Below the pieces are notes generated by a model. It was not told where the DNA came from and searched no databases. It saw only the letters and a list, made by a program, of their open reading frames with translations. 64,000 bases of DNA from Saprospiraceae bacterium (GTDB taxonomy: Bacteria; Bacteroidota; Bacteroidia; Chitinophagales; Saprospiraceae): the NCBI GenBank assembly GCA_016714025.1, contig JADJOB010000001.1, forward strand, positions 372,001 through 436,000. Reading direction: 5' to 3'. Below, piece by piece: positions 26,022 to 34,774 of this stretch. The translations under genes were made by a program, and so were the position numbers. The number at the start of each line of letters is the position of its first letter. Position 1 is the stretch's first letter.

Positions 26022-26290
26022 GGGTTTGTTTCTTTGATTGGGGCATTCGAAAAATCAAGGGTTGAAACCCTTGATTTGTGGAGGAGGAGTGGATTTTGGG
26101 GGGGAGCTTGTGCGTGATGTTGTTTTGTTTCTTTGATTTTGGGCCTTTCGAAAAATCAAGGGTTGAAACCCTTGATTTGGGGAGGAGGGGTGTATTGATG
26201 GGTGGAGCTTGTGCGTGATGTTGTTTTGTTTCTTTGATTTTGAGTCTTTCGAAAAATCAAGGGTTGAAACCCTTGATTTGGGAGGAGGGT
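26022..26290. repeat. Three tandem 101-bp repeats each holding a perfect palindrome
   Basis: The core AATCAAGGGTTGAAACCCTTGATT starts at 26053, 26154 and 26255, exactly 101 bp apart. Each unit also contains TTTGTTTCTTTGATT and TTCGAAAAATCAAGG; the outer parts vary slightly. Each palindrome has 11-bp arms. Located in the intergenic region between groES and glnN. Confidence 0.92.
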
Positions 26291-26345
26291 TGATTTTGTC
26301 TCGTCTTAAATGGATCGATTAAAAAAAAGCACTATTCAAAAAAAA

Positions 26346-26374
26346 AAATCCCAGGTTTTAGTCCGGGATTTTTT
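26346..26374 (-). terminator. Intrinsic terminator of glnN
   Basis: An A-rich left arm with ATCCCAGG and a right arm CCGGGAT followed by a run of T form a hairpin with one bulged A and a 7-base loop. It lies just after the glnN stop codon, so it terminates minus-strand transcription and could also act on the other strand. Confidence 0.8.
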
Positions 26375-26389
26375 TTCTTTTGAAATGAC

Positions 26390-28582
26390 TTATCTATTAA
26401 AAAGTATCTCTCTGTATTTTGGCAAAGGCCAGTAGGAATCTTCTACAATCAATTCCAGTTGATCTACGTGATCGCGAATTTCCAGAAAAATTGGTTTTAC
26501 ATGATCGCAGAAATAAATGGCTTTGGAGCGGGTTGAATTTTGGTGTTCGGCTTTTTCTCGTTGAACACGCATTTTTTCAATTCCTTCGTAGGCGGCATTA
26601 ATGTGTTTGGAGATACTTTCTGCGAGTAATTCCTGCGTAGCGCATGCGCCTTTTGACAATCCGGCATCTTTGCTTGCTTTGATATTTAAAACCAATTCAG
26701 TTTGGTATCGGATACAAGCCGGCAAGATTTGGTTTAATGCCAGTTCTTCTACAAGGCTGGATTCGATTTCAACTTTCTTGATGTATTTTTCAAGATAGAT
26801 TTCATGACGCGCTTCTTGCTCTTTGTCATTGAGGATTTTCATATCCTTAAAGATTTTATTGGCTTTGGCTGTTGTAAATGCATCCAATGCCATCGGCGTG
26901 GTTTTGATATTTGGCAAGCCTCTTTTTGCTGCTTCCTTTGCCCAGGCCTCGCTGTAATTATCTCCTTCAAACAAAATGTTTTTTGAAGATTTTATGCACT
27001 CGCGAAGTTCTTTAAGGATGGCAGAATCTTTTTTCTCGCCATCTGCTATGTGTTTGTCTACGCGCTCTTTAAATTCATTCAACTGATTGGCTACAATCAT
27101 ATTAAGGATCATCATCGGATCTGCACAATTTGCAGTGGAACCGACAGCCCGGAATTCAAATTTATTTCCTGTAAATGCAAAGGGAGAGGTTCTGTTACGA
27201 TCGGTATTGTCCATCATGACATCCGGAATCATTTTATGAATATCGAGTTTCAATTCATTTTCTTCTTCCTCCTTCAAATCATTGTCTACGCGCATTTCAA
27301 TCGCTTCTAAGACTTTGGTGAGGTAATCCCCAATGAAGACCGAGATGATGGCAGGAGGTGCTTCGTTGGCTCCTAAGCGATAGTCATTGCTTTCTGCTGC
27401 AATGCTTGCACGTAAGAGATCCGCATGATCGTGAACCGCTTTGATGGTATTGATAAAGAAAGTAAGGAATTGCAGGTTATTGCGTGGCGTTTTACCCGGA
27501 CCCAAGAGATTAGTACCGGTATCGGTACTCATAGACCAGTTGTTGTGTTTACCGGACCCGTTGATGCCTGCAAAAGGTTTTTCATGAAGCAAAACAATCA
27601 GATTGTGTCTGCGTGCTACCCGATCCATTAAGTCCATCAAGAGTTGATTGTGATCTACCGCAATGTTTGCCACTTCAAACATCGGAGCACATTCAAATTG
27701 ACTGGGTGCGACCTCATTGTGGCGGGTGCGCAATGGAATTCCCAGTTTATGACATTCGCGCTCGAGGTCTACCATAAAGGCATACACACGTTCCGGAATG
27801 GTTCCAAAATAATGGTCTTCTAATTGTTGGCCTTTAGCTGGTCCGCGCCCAAAGACGGTTCGTCCGCTGGACATTAAATCCGGACGCGCATAATACATGG
27901 CTTTATCGATTACAAAATATTCTTGTTCCCAACCCAGGGTGGCCGTTACCTTGTTGACAAAGCGATCAAAATAACGCGCTACGCCGGTAGCTGCTTTATC
28001 CAATGCTTCGACAGAACGCAAAAGCGGTGCTTTGTGATCGAGGGCTTCTCCGGTATAGGAAATAAATACCGTTGGAATACAAAGGGTTTTCGAACCCGCG
28101 ATATCCATTATAAATGCAGGCGACATGGGATCCCATGCTGTATACCCTCTGGCTTCAAAAGTTGCCCGTAAACCACCACTTGGAAATGAAGACGCATCCG
28201 GTTCTTGTTGAACCAAAGCATCCCCGTCAAATTTTTCAAGCGCCGATCCGGAACCGCTCAATGTAAAAAAGGAGTCGTGTTTTTCGGCAGTACTCCCTGT
28301 CAATGGTTGAAACCAGTGACTGTAATGGGTGGTGCCTTGTTCCATTGCCCAGGCCTTCAAAGCCGCGGCAATCTGGTCCGCCAATTCCCGGGAGATTTTT
28401 TGTCCGTTGTTGATGGTCTGGGTATAAGCCTTATACGCATCATTAGACAAATAGCTTCTTAACTTATTGTCGGTAAACACATTTTCCCCATAATAACTGG
28501 AGATTTTAGCATTATCCCGTTCTTTCGGGGTTTTGGGTCTTGATAAAAACAAACTGAGGGCAGTACTGCGGTTGGTAGGCAT
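26390..28582 (-). CDS. glnN: Glutamine synthetase type III
   Basis: A large (about 730 residues from ATG 28582, MPTNRSTALSLFLSRPKTP) type III glutamine synthetase converting glutamate, ammonia and ATP to glutamine. The ORF extends upstream to 28651, but the ATG at 28582 is the better start. Signatures: CIPTVFISYTGEALDHKAPLLRS, GWEQEYFVIDK, LRTRHNEVAPSQFECAPMFE, and INGSGKHNNWSMSTDTGTNLL (ATP-binding region). GSIII is typical of Bacteroidota and is long compared with 450-residue GSI. It is monocistronic, preceded by a long non-coding region. Confidence 0.95.
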   Translation of the reverse strand: MPTNRSTALSLFLSRPKTPKERDNAKISSYYGENVFTDNKLRSYLSNDAYKAYTQTINNGQKISRELADQIAAALKAWAMEQGTTHYSHWFQPLTGSTAEKHDSFFTLSGSGSALEKFDGDALVQQEPDASSFPSGGLRATFEARGYTAWDPMSPAFIMDIAGSKTLCIPTVFISYTGEALDHKAPLLRSVEALDKAATGVARYFDRFVNKVTATLGWEQEYFVIDKAMYYARPDLMSSGRTVFGRGPAKGQQLEDHYFGTIPERVYAFMVDLERECHKLGIPLRTRHNEVAPSQFECAPMFEVANIAVDHNQLLMDLMDRVARRHNLIVLLHEKPFAGINGSGKHNNWSMSTDTGTNLLGPGKTPRNNLQFLTFFINTIKAVHDHADLLRASIAAESNDYRLGANEAPPAIISVFIGDYLTKVLEAIEMRVDNDLKEEEENELKLDIHKMIPDVMMDNTDRNRTSPFAFTGNKFEFRAVGSTANCADPMMILNMIVANQLNEFKERVDKHIADGEKKDSAILKELRECIKSSKNILFEGDNYSEAWAKEAAKRGLPNIKTTPMALDAFTTAKANKIFKDMKILNDKEQEARHEIYLEKYIKKVEIESSLVEELALNQILPACIRYQTELVLNIKASKDAGLSKGACATQELLAESISKHINAAYEGIEKMRVQREKAEHQNSTRSKAIYFCDHVKPIFLEIRDHVDQLELIVEDSYWPLPKYREILFNR

Positions 28583-28902
28583 GAGCTTAATTTTTAGATT
28601 AAAAATAAATGGATGCCCAAAATTATTTAAATATTTTGAGCTTTTCCCCACGAAATCACAGTTTTTAACAAATAAATGTGAATTATTTTATGTAAAATAG
28701 TCTGAAGTGACTAAAAATTACTAAAAATATTTATATTTTTATTAACCTGATATGTGGATGGGGAGAATGCTGCAATGCTACAATCTTGTAATCCTATAAT
28801 CTTTGAAACCTGATTTTAACTTGTACTTTATTTTAGGATTATATACACGATCCACTTGCCACTGACTACTAATTGCTGACAAGACACTTTGTATAGCTAT
28901 TC

Positions 28903-28957
28903 CGTAGATACTCCGTGGATACTCCGTACATATCCCGTACATACTCCCAGGATACTT
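28903..28957. repeat. 11-bp tandem repeat, five units
   Basis: Five consecutive 11-mers of the form CGTAGATACTC, CGTGGATACTC, CGTACATATCC, CGTACATACTC and CCAGGATACTT. Units vary by a few bases, so it is a decayed minisatellite. Non-coding. Confidence 0.8.
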
Positions 28958-29140
28958 GCTTGTAATAGCGTCAAATGCCGAGAAAGCACGGAAAACGACG
29001 GAAAACATGCAATAAAACAGCAATTTTCAAGCTGAATAATGCTGATAAAATCCTGCAATGGTGCAATTCTGGAATCCTGCAATCTCCTAATTTTGATTGA
29101 AAAATTAATGAAAAAAATTTCAATGGCAAAGGGGACATGC

Positions 29141-29323
29141 ATAGGTTGAACCTATAAAGGAAAAAACTAAGCTGAAATAATTTAAATCATGTAACTCATT
29201 ATAGGCGGAGCCTAAATCATGTTTTCGTTTTATTTTGTGCATAACTTAGGTTCTTCTATGGTTGAAATTTAGGACGTAGGTGAAACCTACGGCTTAGCGA
29301 AAGATATTTATGGGTTGGAACCC
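29141..29323. repeat. Cluster of short perfect palindromes
   Basis: Four palindromes occur within 180 bp: ATAGGTTGAACCTAT (29141-29155), TAGGCGGAGCCTA (29202-29214), CGTAGGTGAAACCTACG (29275-29291) and GGGTTGGAACCC (29312-29323). All have short loops (G to GGA/GAA). Their design matches the 101-bp repeat palindrome near groES, suggesting one family of small hairpin elements. Confidence 0.7.
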
Positions 29324-29541
29324 TAGCAAGAAAAGCTTATTTATATTGCATGTCGGCGATTCTTTTTCAAGTTTGGTAATATGTATCGCTCTTGACTAAA
29401 AAACGCGTCATGGGCTTTAAATTTGAAAAATTAGCGATGTAATTCATGCTTACGCTCCAGAAAAATCCCAGGATGATTAAATTTTAAGGATAAATTAATC
29501 TTTCATTTGCTTGAAGCCTTTTTAAAAATTAAAGAAAAACT

Positions 29542-29549
29542 TAAATTTG
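29542..29549 (+). promoter_or_regulatory. Possible Bacteroidota -7 promoter element of the HEPN-like gene
   Basis: TAAATTTG fits the Bacteroidota -7 consensus TAnnTTTG exactly, about 105 bp before the ATG at 29654. No good -33 TTTG is found at the usual spacing, so this is tentative. Confidence 0.3.
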
Positions 29550-29653
29550 CATAGGAAGGGATTTAAAACCTAGTTTAACCAACCACATATATTGACCATG
29601 CGATATTTTGTAGCTTGTATGAACGAGTTAGATGTAATCCTAAAACAAAGACA

Positions 29654-31084
29654 ATGAACGAAAATTTACCACAGAATCAACAAGCTAATAATGGCATAAT
29701 TCAATTGAACGAATTTGAAACTGGATTAAAGCAAGTTTTAAGTTTACATAATTTACCTACTGAGGGTGTTTTTGTTGACATCCCAGAGAGAGTAAATGTA
29801 TTTAAGAACCTTGACACCGTTCTTAACCAAATATCGCAAGACGAAAAACAACAATCACTTTATCTTTCCAAATTTATAGCAAGCACAGCTTCTGGACTTT
29901 TTGACGCGTCTCTAAATTACCTATGGGATGAAACAATTTTGCAAATAAGAAAACGTGTTTCACAATATGACATTGAGTTCTTTTATGACAATGCCGTAAC
30001 TGGAGATAGAAGAAAAAGACTCAAGGATGATAATGATTTAGATAAAGTTGATGATTACGACCTAATTAAAGGTGCTAAAGAAATTGGGCTAATTTCAGAC
30101 TTAGGATTTAAGCATCTCGAATACATAAATTATATGCGAAATTGGGCAAGTGCTGCTCATCCAAATAATAGCGAAATAACAGGACTACAATTAGTCTCTT
30201 GGCTTGAAACGTGCATAAAAGAAGTCATAACATTACCCATTTCAAATGTTACAATTAGAATTAAGCAACTTCTTCAAGGAGTAAAAAACACAACTATTTC
30301 CGCAAGCGATGCACAAGAAATTGCTGTATTCTCAACTAGCTTAACGCAAGAACAGATAAACAATTTGGCATCTGGATTTTTCGGAATATATGTAAGACCC
30401 GAAACCACTAGCCAAACGCATCAAAATATCAATTTATTACTACCTGAGATTTGGGGACGTGTCGATGAAGATGTTAAGCAATCATTTGGTTTAAAGTATG
30501 CTCATTTTACAGCAAACAATAGCCAAGACGAAAAAAAGTTATCACGACAGTTTCTCCAAATTGTCAATGCAGAAAGTTATATTCCTGATGACCTGAGAGC
30601 AATTGAAATTGACAATACCATTGACAACCTCTTGTCTGCACATAGAAGCTTCAACAATTTTTACAACGAACCTGCTTTTGCTCGACAACTCTTACGAATT
30701 ATCGGACAACCGATGAAAATTCCAAAGTCAGTAGAAAAGAAATTTGTGATGGCTATCGTTGAAACATTTTTGACTAATGGAAATGGTGTCGCTGTTTCAG
30801 CCAATGAAATATATACAGAAATTCTTTCCAGTCTTGACTCACACCAAGCAAACATTGCTGCTTTATCTTTTACAGATTCAAAAATTTCAAGCCGACTGCA
30901 ATTTTCATTGTGCGAACGAAAATTTAAAGAACTCATAGAAATAGTTAAACCAAGTATTACATCGCCTCCTGTAAACGACTTAATAAAATATATAACAGAA
31001 GAACACAAAGGCAAATCATCCAACTTGATGCTCGACAAGACAGTAAAAACCTCGGTTGACAACTTAAGGACCTTGTTGAAATAA
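29654..31084 (+). CDS. HEPN-like domain protein, putative defence factor
   Basis: A soluble protein of 476 residues (ATG 29654; the ORF also opens at TTG 29615, which I reject for lack of support). No signal peptide. Around residues 145-170 it carries KEIGLISDLGFKHLEYINYMRNWASAAHP, where R162 and H169 make the Rx6H motif of HEPN ribonucleases in the expected helical context, preceded by the usual hydrophobic helix. The rest is helix-rich without a recognised domain. It stands alone, about 240 bp before the three-gene cassette, same strand. HEPN proteins commonly cut RNA in abortive infection or toxin systems. That role here is inferred; the fold assignment itself rests on one motif. Confidence 0.6.
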   Translation: MNENLPQNQQANNGIIQLNEFETGLKQVLSLHNLPTEGVFVDIPERVNVFKNLDTVLNQISQDEKQQSLYLSKFIASTASGLFDASLNYLWDETILQIRKRVSQYDIEFFYDNAVTGDRRKRLKDDNDLDKVDDYDLIKGAKEIGLISDLGFKHLEYINYMRNWASAAHPNNSEITGLQLVSWLETCIKEVITLPISNVTIRIKQLLQGVKNTTISASDAQEIAVFSTSLTQEQINNLASGFFGIYVRPETTSQTHQNINLLLPEIWGRVDEDVKQSFGLKYAHFTANNSQDEKKLSRQFLQIVNAESYIPDDLRAIEIDNTIDNLLSAHRSFNNFYNEPAFARQLLRIIGQPMKIPKSVEKKFVMAIVETFLTNGNGVAVSANEIYTEILSSLDSHQANIAALSFTDSKISSRLQFSLCERKFKELIEIVKPSITSPPVNDLIKYITEEHKGKSSNLMLDKTVKTSVDNLRTLLK

Positions 31085-31318
31085 GAAGGTCTACATCTAA
31101 CAGCACCTAACCAAAAGTGGCGGTTCAGTGGTTAAATCAAGCTTTGTGCTTCTATCAAATTTTGTGTTTGGTTGACAGTGAAGTGCTTCAAGATCTCAAC
31201 CTTCGGATATCTTCAAAACTTTGATATAAATATTATAATGAAATCAGATAGTTGACAGAATTTAAGTAAATTGATTATTTTTAAACCTAAATGTTAATGA
31301 ATAAACCTTGAAATCAAT

Positions 31319-31750
31319 ATGAAAAGAAAAAGCATAATAAAGACAGCCATATGGCTTATTCTATCTGTTTTCTTTGGTTTTATGCCCTTATGGACAAAAC
31401 TGATGAACGCCTCAATTGATTCTTCCAAAATATTTAGCCTCAAAAGTATGTTAATTGATTGCTCAATCCTTTACTTTTGTTGTGCTGCAACAATAGGTGT
31501 CTGTGTAGACTATTTTTTTAATACTACTACAAAATTTATATTTTTAAGGGAGTTGATAAATGTACTTATTCTCCCATTATTTATTTTCTTCTGGACAATA
31601 ATTGTTGCCATTAATGTTTTATCCCTTCCAGAAAATAATATAAATATTACTACAGTTCTTGTAAATACTTTAGTTGTTGTAGTATCTACATTAGTTTATA
31701 TAATATTAATGAAGTCTACTGAATTTTCAAACTCAACACTCTATAAATAA
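31319..31750 (+). CDS. Small multi-pass membrane protein of unknown family
   Basis: A 143-residue hydrophobic protein with about four transmembrane helices (residues about 9-27, 45-63, 75-100 and 106-130). A basic N-terminus (MKRKSIIK) suggests cytosolic location of that end. No recognised domain. Its stop TAA overlaps the next start by one base (31750), so it is translationally coupled to the 678-residue protein. It could be the membrane anchor of a complex or a pore-like effector; this is inference. Codon use is AT-rich like its two partners. Confidence 0.75.
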   Translation: MKRKSIIKTAIWLILSVFFGFMPLWTKLMNASIDSSKIFSLKSMLIDCSILYFCCAATIGVCVDYFFNTTTKFIFLRELINVLILPLFIFFWTIIVAINVLSLPENNINITTVLVNTLVVVVSTLVYIILMKSTEFSNSTLYK

Positions 31751-33786
31751 TGACAACAACCGATTTGTTTCCTATAATTTTATCAGCTCTATTCTTAACT
31801 ATTTATGTGTTTGTTTTTTTATATTCAAAATACAAAATAAATCAACCTTCATTGGCAGATAATAAAATTGATTTAGGGAGTTATACCAATCCCTTAAACA
31901 TTGAATTTGCTGAAATAATTACTACTCAAAAACTTGAAAGTGATCGTGCTTTTTTCGCTGACACTTTGTATAAAATCAGAAGCCACATAGACAATTCCTA
32001 CACAAATCCATACAAAATCAGTAATATTAATGGTATATTAGTTTCTAATATGCTACAAGGAACGGACAGGATAACGGATTTCCTATTCCCAATATTTAAT
32101 CATTTGTGCGAATTCAATAATTCCCTTTATACTTATTTTATAGGTACCTTTTTTGAAACTCTATTATCCAAGAAAACAGTATCATCAAAAGAATTGAGTG
32201 GCAACATAAAGCAATTTGGTTCAAGCAATTTAAAAAAGGCCCTTTTTCTGCATTTCTTAAAGGCAAAAGTAAATTACTCAGATTTACGTAATCTCATTTT
32301 AGAGCTGACTGAAGATGACACAACTATTGAAAACTATTCTGATATTTTAGCATTAAGTTACTTCAAAGAGCCTGAAAGAATTATAAACCTTTTGAACGAG
32401 ATAACTCCTAAATATAATATGCTTAATATTGGAAAATTGGAAGACAAAAAGGAATTAACTATATTAAAATTGACAATATTTTTTTTTGTTAAAGTACTTA
32501 TAGATTCAAAAGGGAAAATCGAAAATATCAATACTATTAAAAGGCTACTCTTTGAAAAATATAAATTCATTTTCGACAGTATTTACGGAAATTCAAACAA
32601 CCCAATTTCATCTAAAATCAAAGAAAGGGTATTTGCTTTTTTAGAAGCAGCAGGTATCCAACAATGGAATAAAGGAATAGGCAACATTGAAACTGGCAGA
32701 CAAATTAATAATTATTTTTTTATAGAGTATAGCGATACTAAATCCAAAATAAAAATTCAACGAGAACAATTAGATAGATACTTTAAATATTTCATTGACC
32801 TTTTTAATGAAACATTAGATGCAAAGAATGAGTTAAGCTTTATTAATAATTCTATGGAAATGATAGAATTTGGAAAATTCAGTATTAATGGATACCTAAG
32901 TACAATAGCTCTTAATGTTTATATTATGCAGGTTAGTATAAATAAACAAAAAACCATTGATACAATTACATCAATAATTTTATCTAATCCAACGGAATCA
33001 AACTACTTCTTTCTATCAATTTTTATTGATAATTTGCTAAAAATAAATAATCAGACACCGGAATTTTATTTGGATATTTTAAATACTAGTAAGAAAATTA
33101 TCAACCCATTAATTATTGAAGGGCAACTTGATTTTAATCCATTTTATTATTTAGACAATAGTTTTTTTGATAATAATCCCGACGAAGGGATATTTTCCGA
33201 AATTACAAATCAATTCTTTGTAATAAAATCCCCTGAAATCATTAAAAGAATTACTCCAAAATTAAACTATATTTCTTTTCTCGAAAATAAAAAGCCATCA
33301 AGGTATGTGGCCGGAAAAATATTTGAATTAAATATTCTTAATAATGAAATTTGGAGAGATAGCCTATTGACTTTTCTTGCTTCTTGTTTTGAAAATGATA
33401 GAGATTATATCTTAACATTGCTTTCAAAATCTAAAAACAGTCTTGTGATCAACGAATGGCAATTAATCAACAAAACTAACCCTTCAATTTTATCTTTACA
33501 TTTTCCAAGAAGTTACCAGATCAAATGGAATGAGTTTATAATTAATGGATTTATAGAAAATAAACGAATAAGGTATTACTTAATTCGGGATTTAATTGGT
33601 GGACTAATTCAATCAAATTCTGTCGAGGATTTTTCAAAAGAATTTAGGAAGTTTATTGTAGAATTAACTAAATCATACTATGAAGAGTCAAATGTATTCA
33701 TTAAGTCACTTTCTATCGAAGAGGTTTATTCAAATACAATTTCTAAGAAAGATGTAACTAAAGCTAAATTATATACCTATGAATAA
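31750..33786 (+). CDS. Membrane-anchored 678-residue protein of unknown family
   Basis: Not recognised. An N-terminal hydrophobic segment (about residues 7-27, LFPIILSALFLTIYVFVFLYS) is followed by a large soluble region rich in Asn, Ile and Lys, with predominantly helical patterning and no Walker, nuclease or protease motif that I can see. Topology is probably N-out with the bulk in the cytosol, because positively charged residues (YSKYKINQ) follow the helix. It is linked to the upstream membrane protein (1-bp overlap) and the hydrolase downstream (8-bp overlap), so all three form one translational unit. It could be a sensor/scaffold for the hydrolase; that is inference. Confidence 0.75.
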   Translation: MTTTDLFPIILSALFLTIYVFVFLYSKYKINQPSLADNKIDLGSYTNPLNIEFAEIITTQKLESDRAFFADTLYKIRSHIDNSYTNPYKISNINGILVSNMLQGTDRITDFLFPIFNHLCEFNNSLYTYFIGTFFETLLSKKTVSSKELSGNIKQFGSSNLKKALFLHFLKAKVNYSDLRNLILELTEDDTTIENYSDILALSYFKEPERIINLLNEITPKYNMLNIGKLEDKKELTILKLTIFFFVKVLIDSKGKIENINTIKRLLFEKYKFIFDSIYGNSNNPISSKIKERVFAFLEAAGIQQWNKGIGNIETGRQINNYFFIEYSDTKSKIKIQREQLDRYFKYFIDLFNETLDAKNELSFINNSMEMIEFGKFSINGYLSTIALNVYIMQVSINKQKTIDTITSIILSNPTESNYFFLSIFIDNLLKINNQTPEFYLDILNTSKKIINPLIIEGQLDFNPFYYLDNSFFDNNPDEGIFSEITNQFFVIKSPEIIKRITPKLNYISFLENKKPSRYVAGKIFELNILNNEIWRDSLLTFLASCFENDRDYILTLLSKSKNSLVINEWQLINKTNPSILSLHFPRSYQIKWNEFIINGFIENKRIRYYLIRDLIGGLIQSNSVEDFSKEFRKFIVELTKSYYEESNVFIKSLSIEEVYSNTISKKDVTKAKLYTYE

Positions 33787-34774
33787 ATTTTTTAGCCAAT
33801 TAATTGATAACCTATATCAAAAGGTTACTAATAAAAAATCCTGTTCGCTTCTTTTCGAAAAGGAAGAATTTGATGGCAAAGAATATTCTAATGATAGTTT
33901 TCACGAGTTTTCAAAGCAGTATTTTAATTGGCCGGAGAATTTTTACAGAAAAAGTGAATTGCCAGATTATCTTTTTGATATTAAAGAAATAAATGAAACG
34001 GCAAAGTGCAAATCATTTTCTTTCACTTCTCCTTTCTCTACGAAATTTCAAGAAAACACGAATTGCTACTATAAAATATTTAGTGAAGGTTCTGCGAGCA
34101 CTCTTTTAATCTTCTCTCCAGGATGGGCGAGGCCAAATTTAAAAATGGAACAAAATTTTTGCACAAAAGTTTCAAAAGCTGGCATTGATTGCATACTCCC
34201 CATAAAACCATTTCATCAAGAAAGGACGCCAGATGGTTATTATTCGGGTGAGCTTTTTATTAGTGCCAATCAACTTTTTACTGTTGCAAACTTTAGGCAA
34301 TATGTTTCAGAACTTAGACAGATTGTAAGTTATTATAGAAGTAAATATGAGAAACTAGGAATTGTTGGAATGAGCAGTGGCGGGTTTCAAGCTGGACTAT
34401 TAGCTACGGTTGAAGAATTAGATTTTTACCTTCCCTTTATTACAGGTGCAGAGCTTGGAGGTATAACTTGGAATGGGAGCCTGACAAGGTTTGTAAAAAA
34501 AGATTTACTAAAAAAAAATGTAACAGAGAAACAATTAAATGATATTTGGGCAATTGCTGACCAAAAATATCTTGGCAATAACTGTAAAGCAAAGTATATA
34601 AAACAATACATCAGTAAATATGATGAAGTTGTCCCAACTAAGTATCAGTTAATCCTTAATGATATTTATAAAAAACCGCCAATTTTTTATATCAATAGTG
34701 CTCACACTTCCGTATTTTTTAGTCTCAACTCTATTTTAGCAGACATGATAAAGGAAATAAAATCCTTAACTTAA
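33779..34774 (+). CDS. Alpha/beta hydrolase, ABHD18/DUF2048-like
   Basis: A 331-residue cytosolic protein with an alpha/beta-hydrolase fold. The nucleophile elbow is GIVGMSSGGF with Ser199 in GxSxG; the likely acid is Asp282 (SKYDEVVPT) and the histidine His309 (NSAHTSVF). The segment LIFSPGWARPN, then PIKPFHQERTPDG and the Leu-rich helix before the elbow, resembles the ABHD18 (DUF2048) family, a lipase-like group. No signal peptide. Its start overlaps the end of the 678-residue gene by 8 bp. A complete triad argues it is an active enzyme. The substrate is unknown; a lipid or ester is most likely. Confidence 0.8.
   Translation: MNKFFSQLIDNLYQKVTNKKSCSLLFEKEEFDGKEYSNDSFHEFSKQYFNWPENFYRKSELPDYLFDIKEINETAKCKSFSFTSPFSTKFQENTNCYYKIFSEGSASTLLIFSPGWARPNLKMEQNFCTKVSKAGIDCILPIKPFHQERTPDGYYSGELFISANQLFTVANFRQYVSELRQIVSYYRSKYEKLGIVGMSSGGFQAGLLATVEELDFYLPFITGAELGGITWNGSLTRFVKKDLLKKNVTEKQLNDIWAIADQKYLGNNCKAKYIKQYISKYDEVVPTKYQLILNDIYKKPPIFYINSAHTSVFFSLNSILADMIKEIKSLT

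Larger units (their letters stand above)
25648..26389. other. Region between groES and glnN: regulatory zone and 101-bp repeats
   Basis: The first about 200 bp upstream of groES carries several TGTCA/TGACA half-sites (25751-25755, 25782-25786, 25802-25806) and a TGGCAT on the minus strand, which may be the chaperonin promoter/operator region. From about 26022 to 26290 come three 101-bp repeats, listed separately. The minus-strand ORF of 60 codons in the left part is low-complexity and not a gene. Confidence 0.55.
28583..29653. other. Repeat-rich intergenic spacer ahead of the accessory region
   Basis: About 1.07 kb with no plausible gene. It holds two TGCAAT-type dispersed repeats (about 28771-28806 and 29055-29092), an 11-bp tandem repeat (28903-28957), and a run of small palindromes (29141-29155, 29202-29214, 29275-29291, 29312-29323). 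The left end must contain the glnN promoter on the minus strand; the right end leads to the HEPN-like gene. Confidence 0.7.

Noticed and set aside
25876..26058. 60-codon minus-strand ORF
   Set aside because: Low-complexity translation with no family and no start support; lies in the groES upstream region.
26022..26290. CRISPR-like array
   Set aside because: Three units spaced 101 bp share both core and surrounding sequence; there are no unique spacers and no cas genes, so it is a palindromic tandem repeat.
28903..28957. CRISPR-like short repeats
   Set aside because: Units are contiguous 11-mers without spacers, a minisatellite.
29615..29653. Extended TTG start of the HEPN-like protein
   Set aside because: ATG 29654 is available and the extra residues add nothing recognisable.
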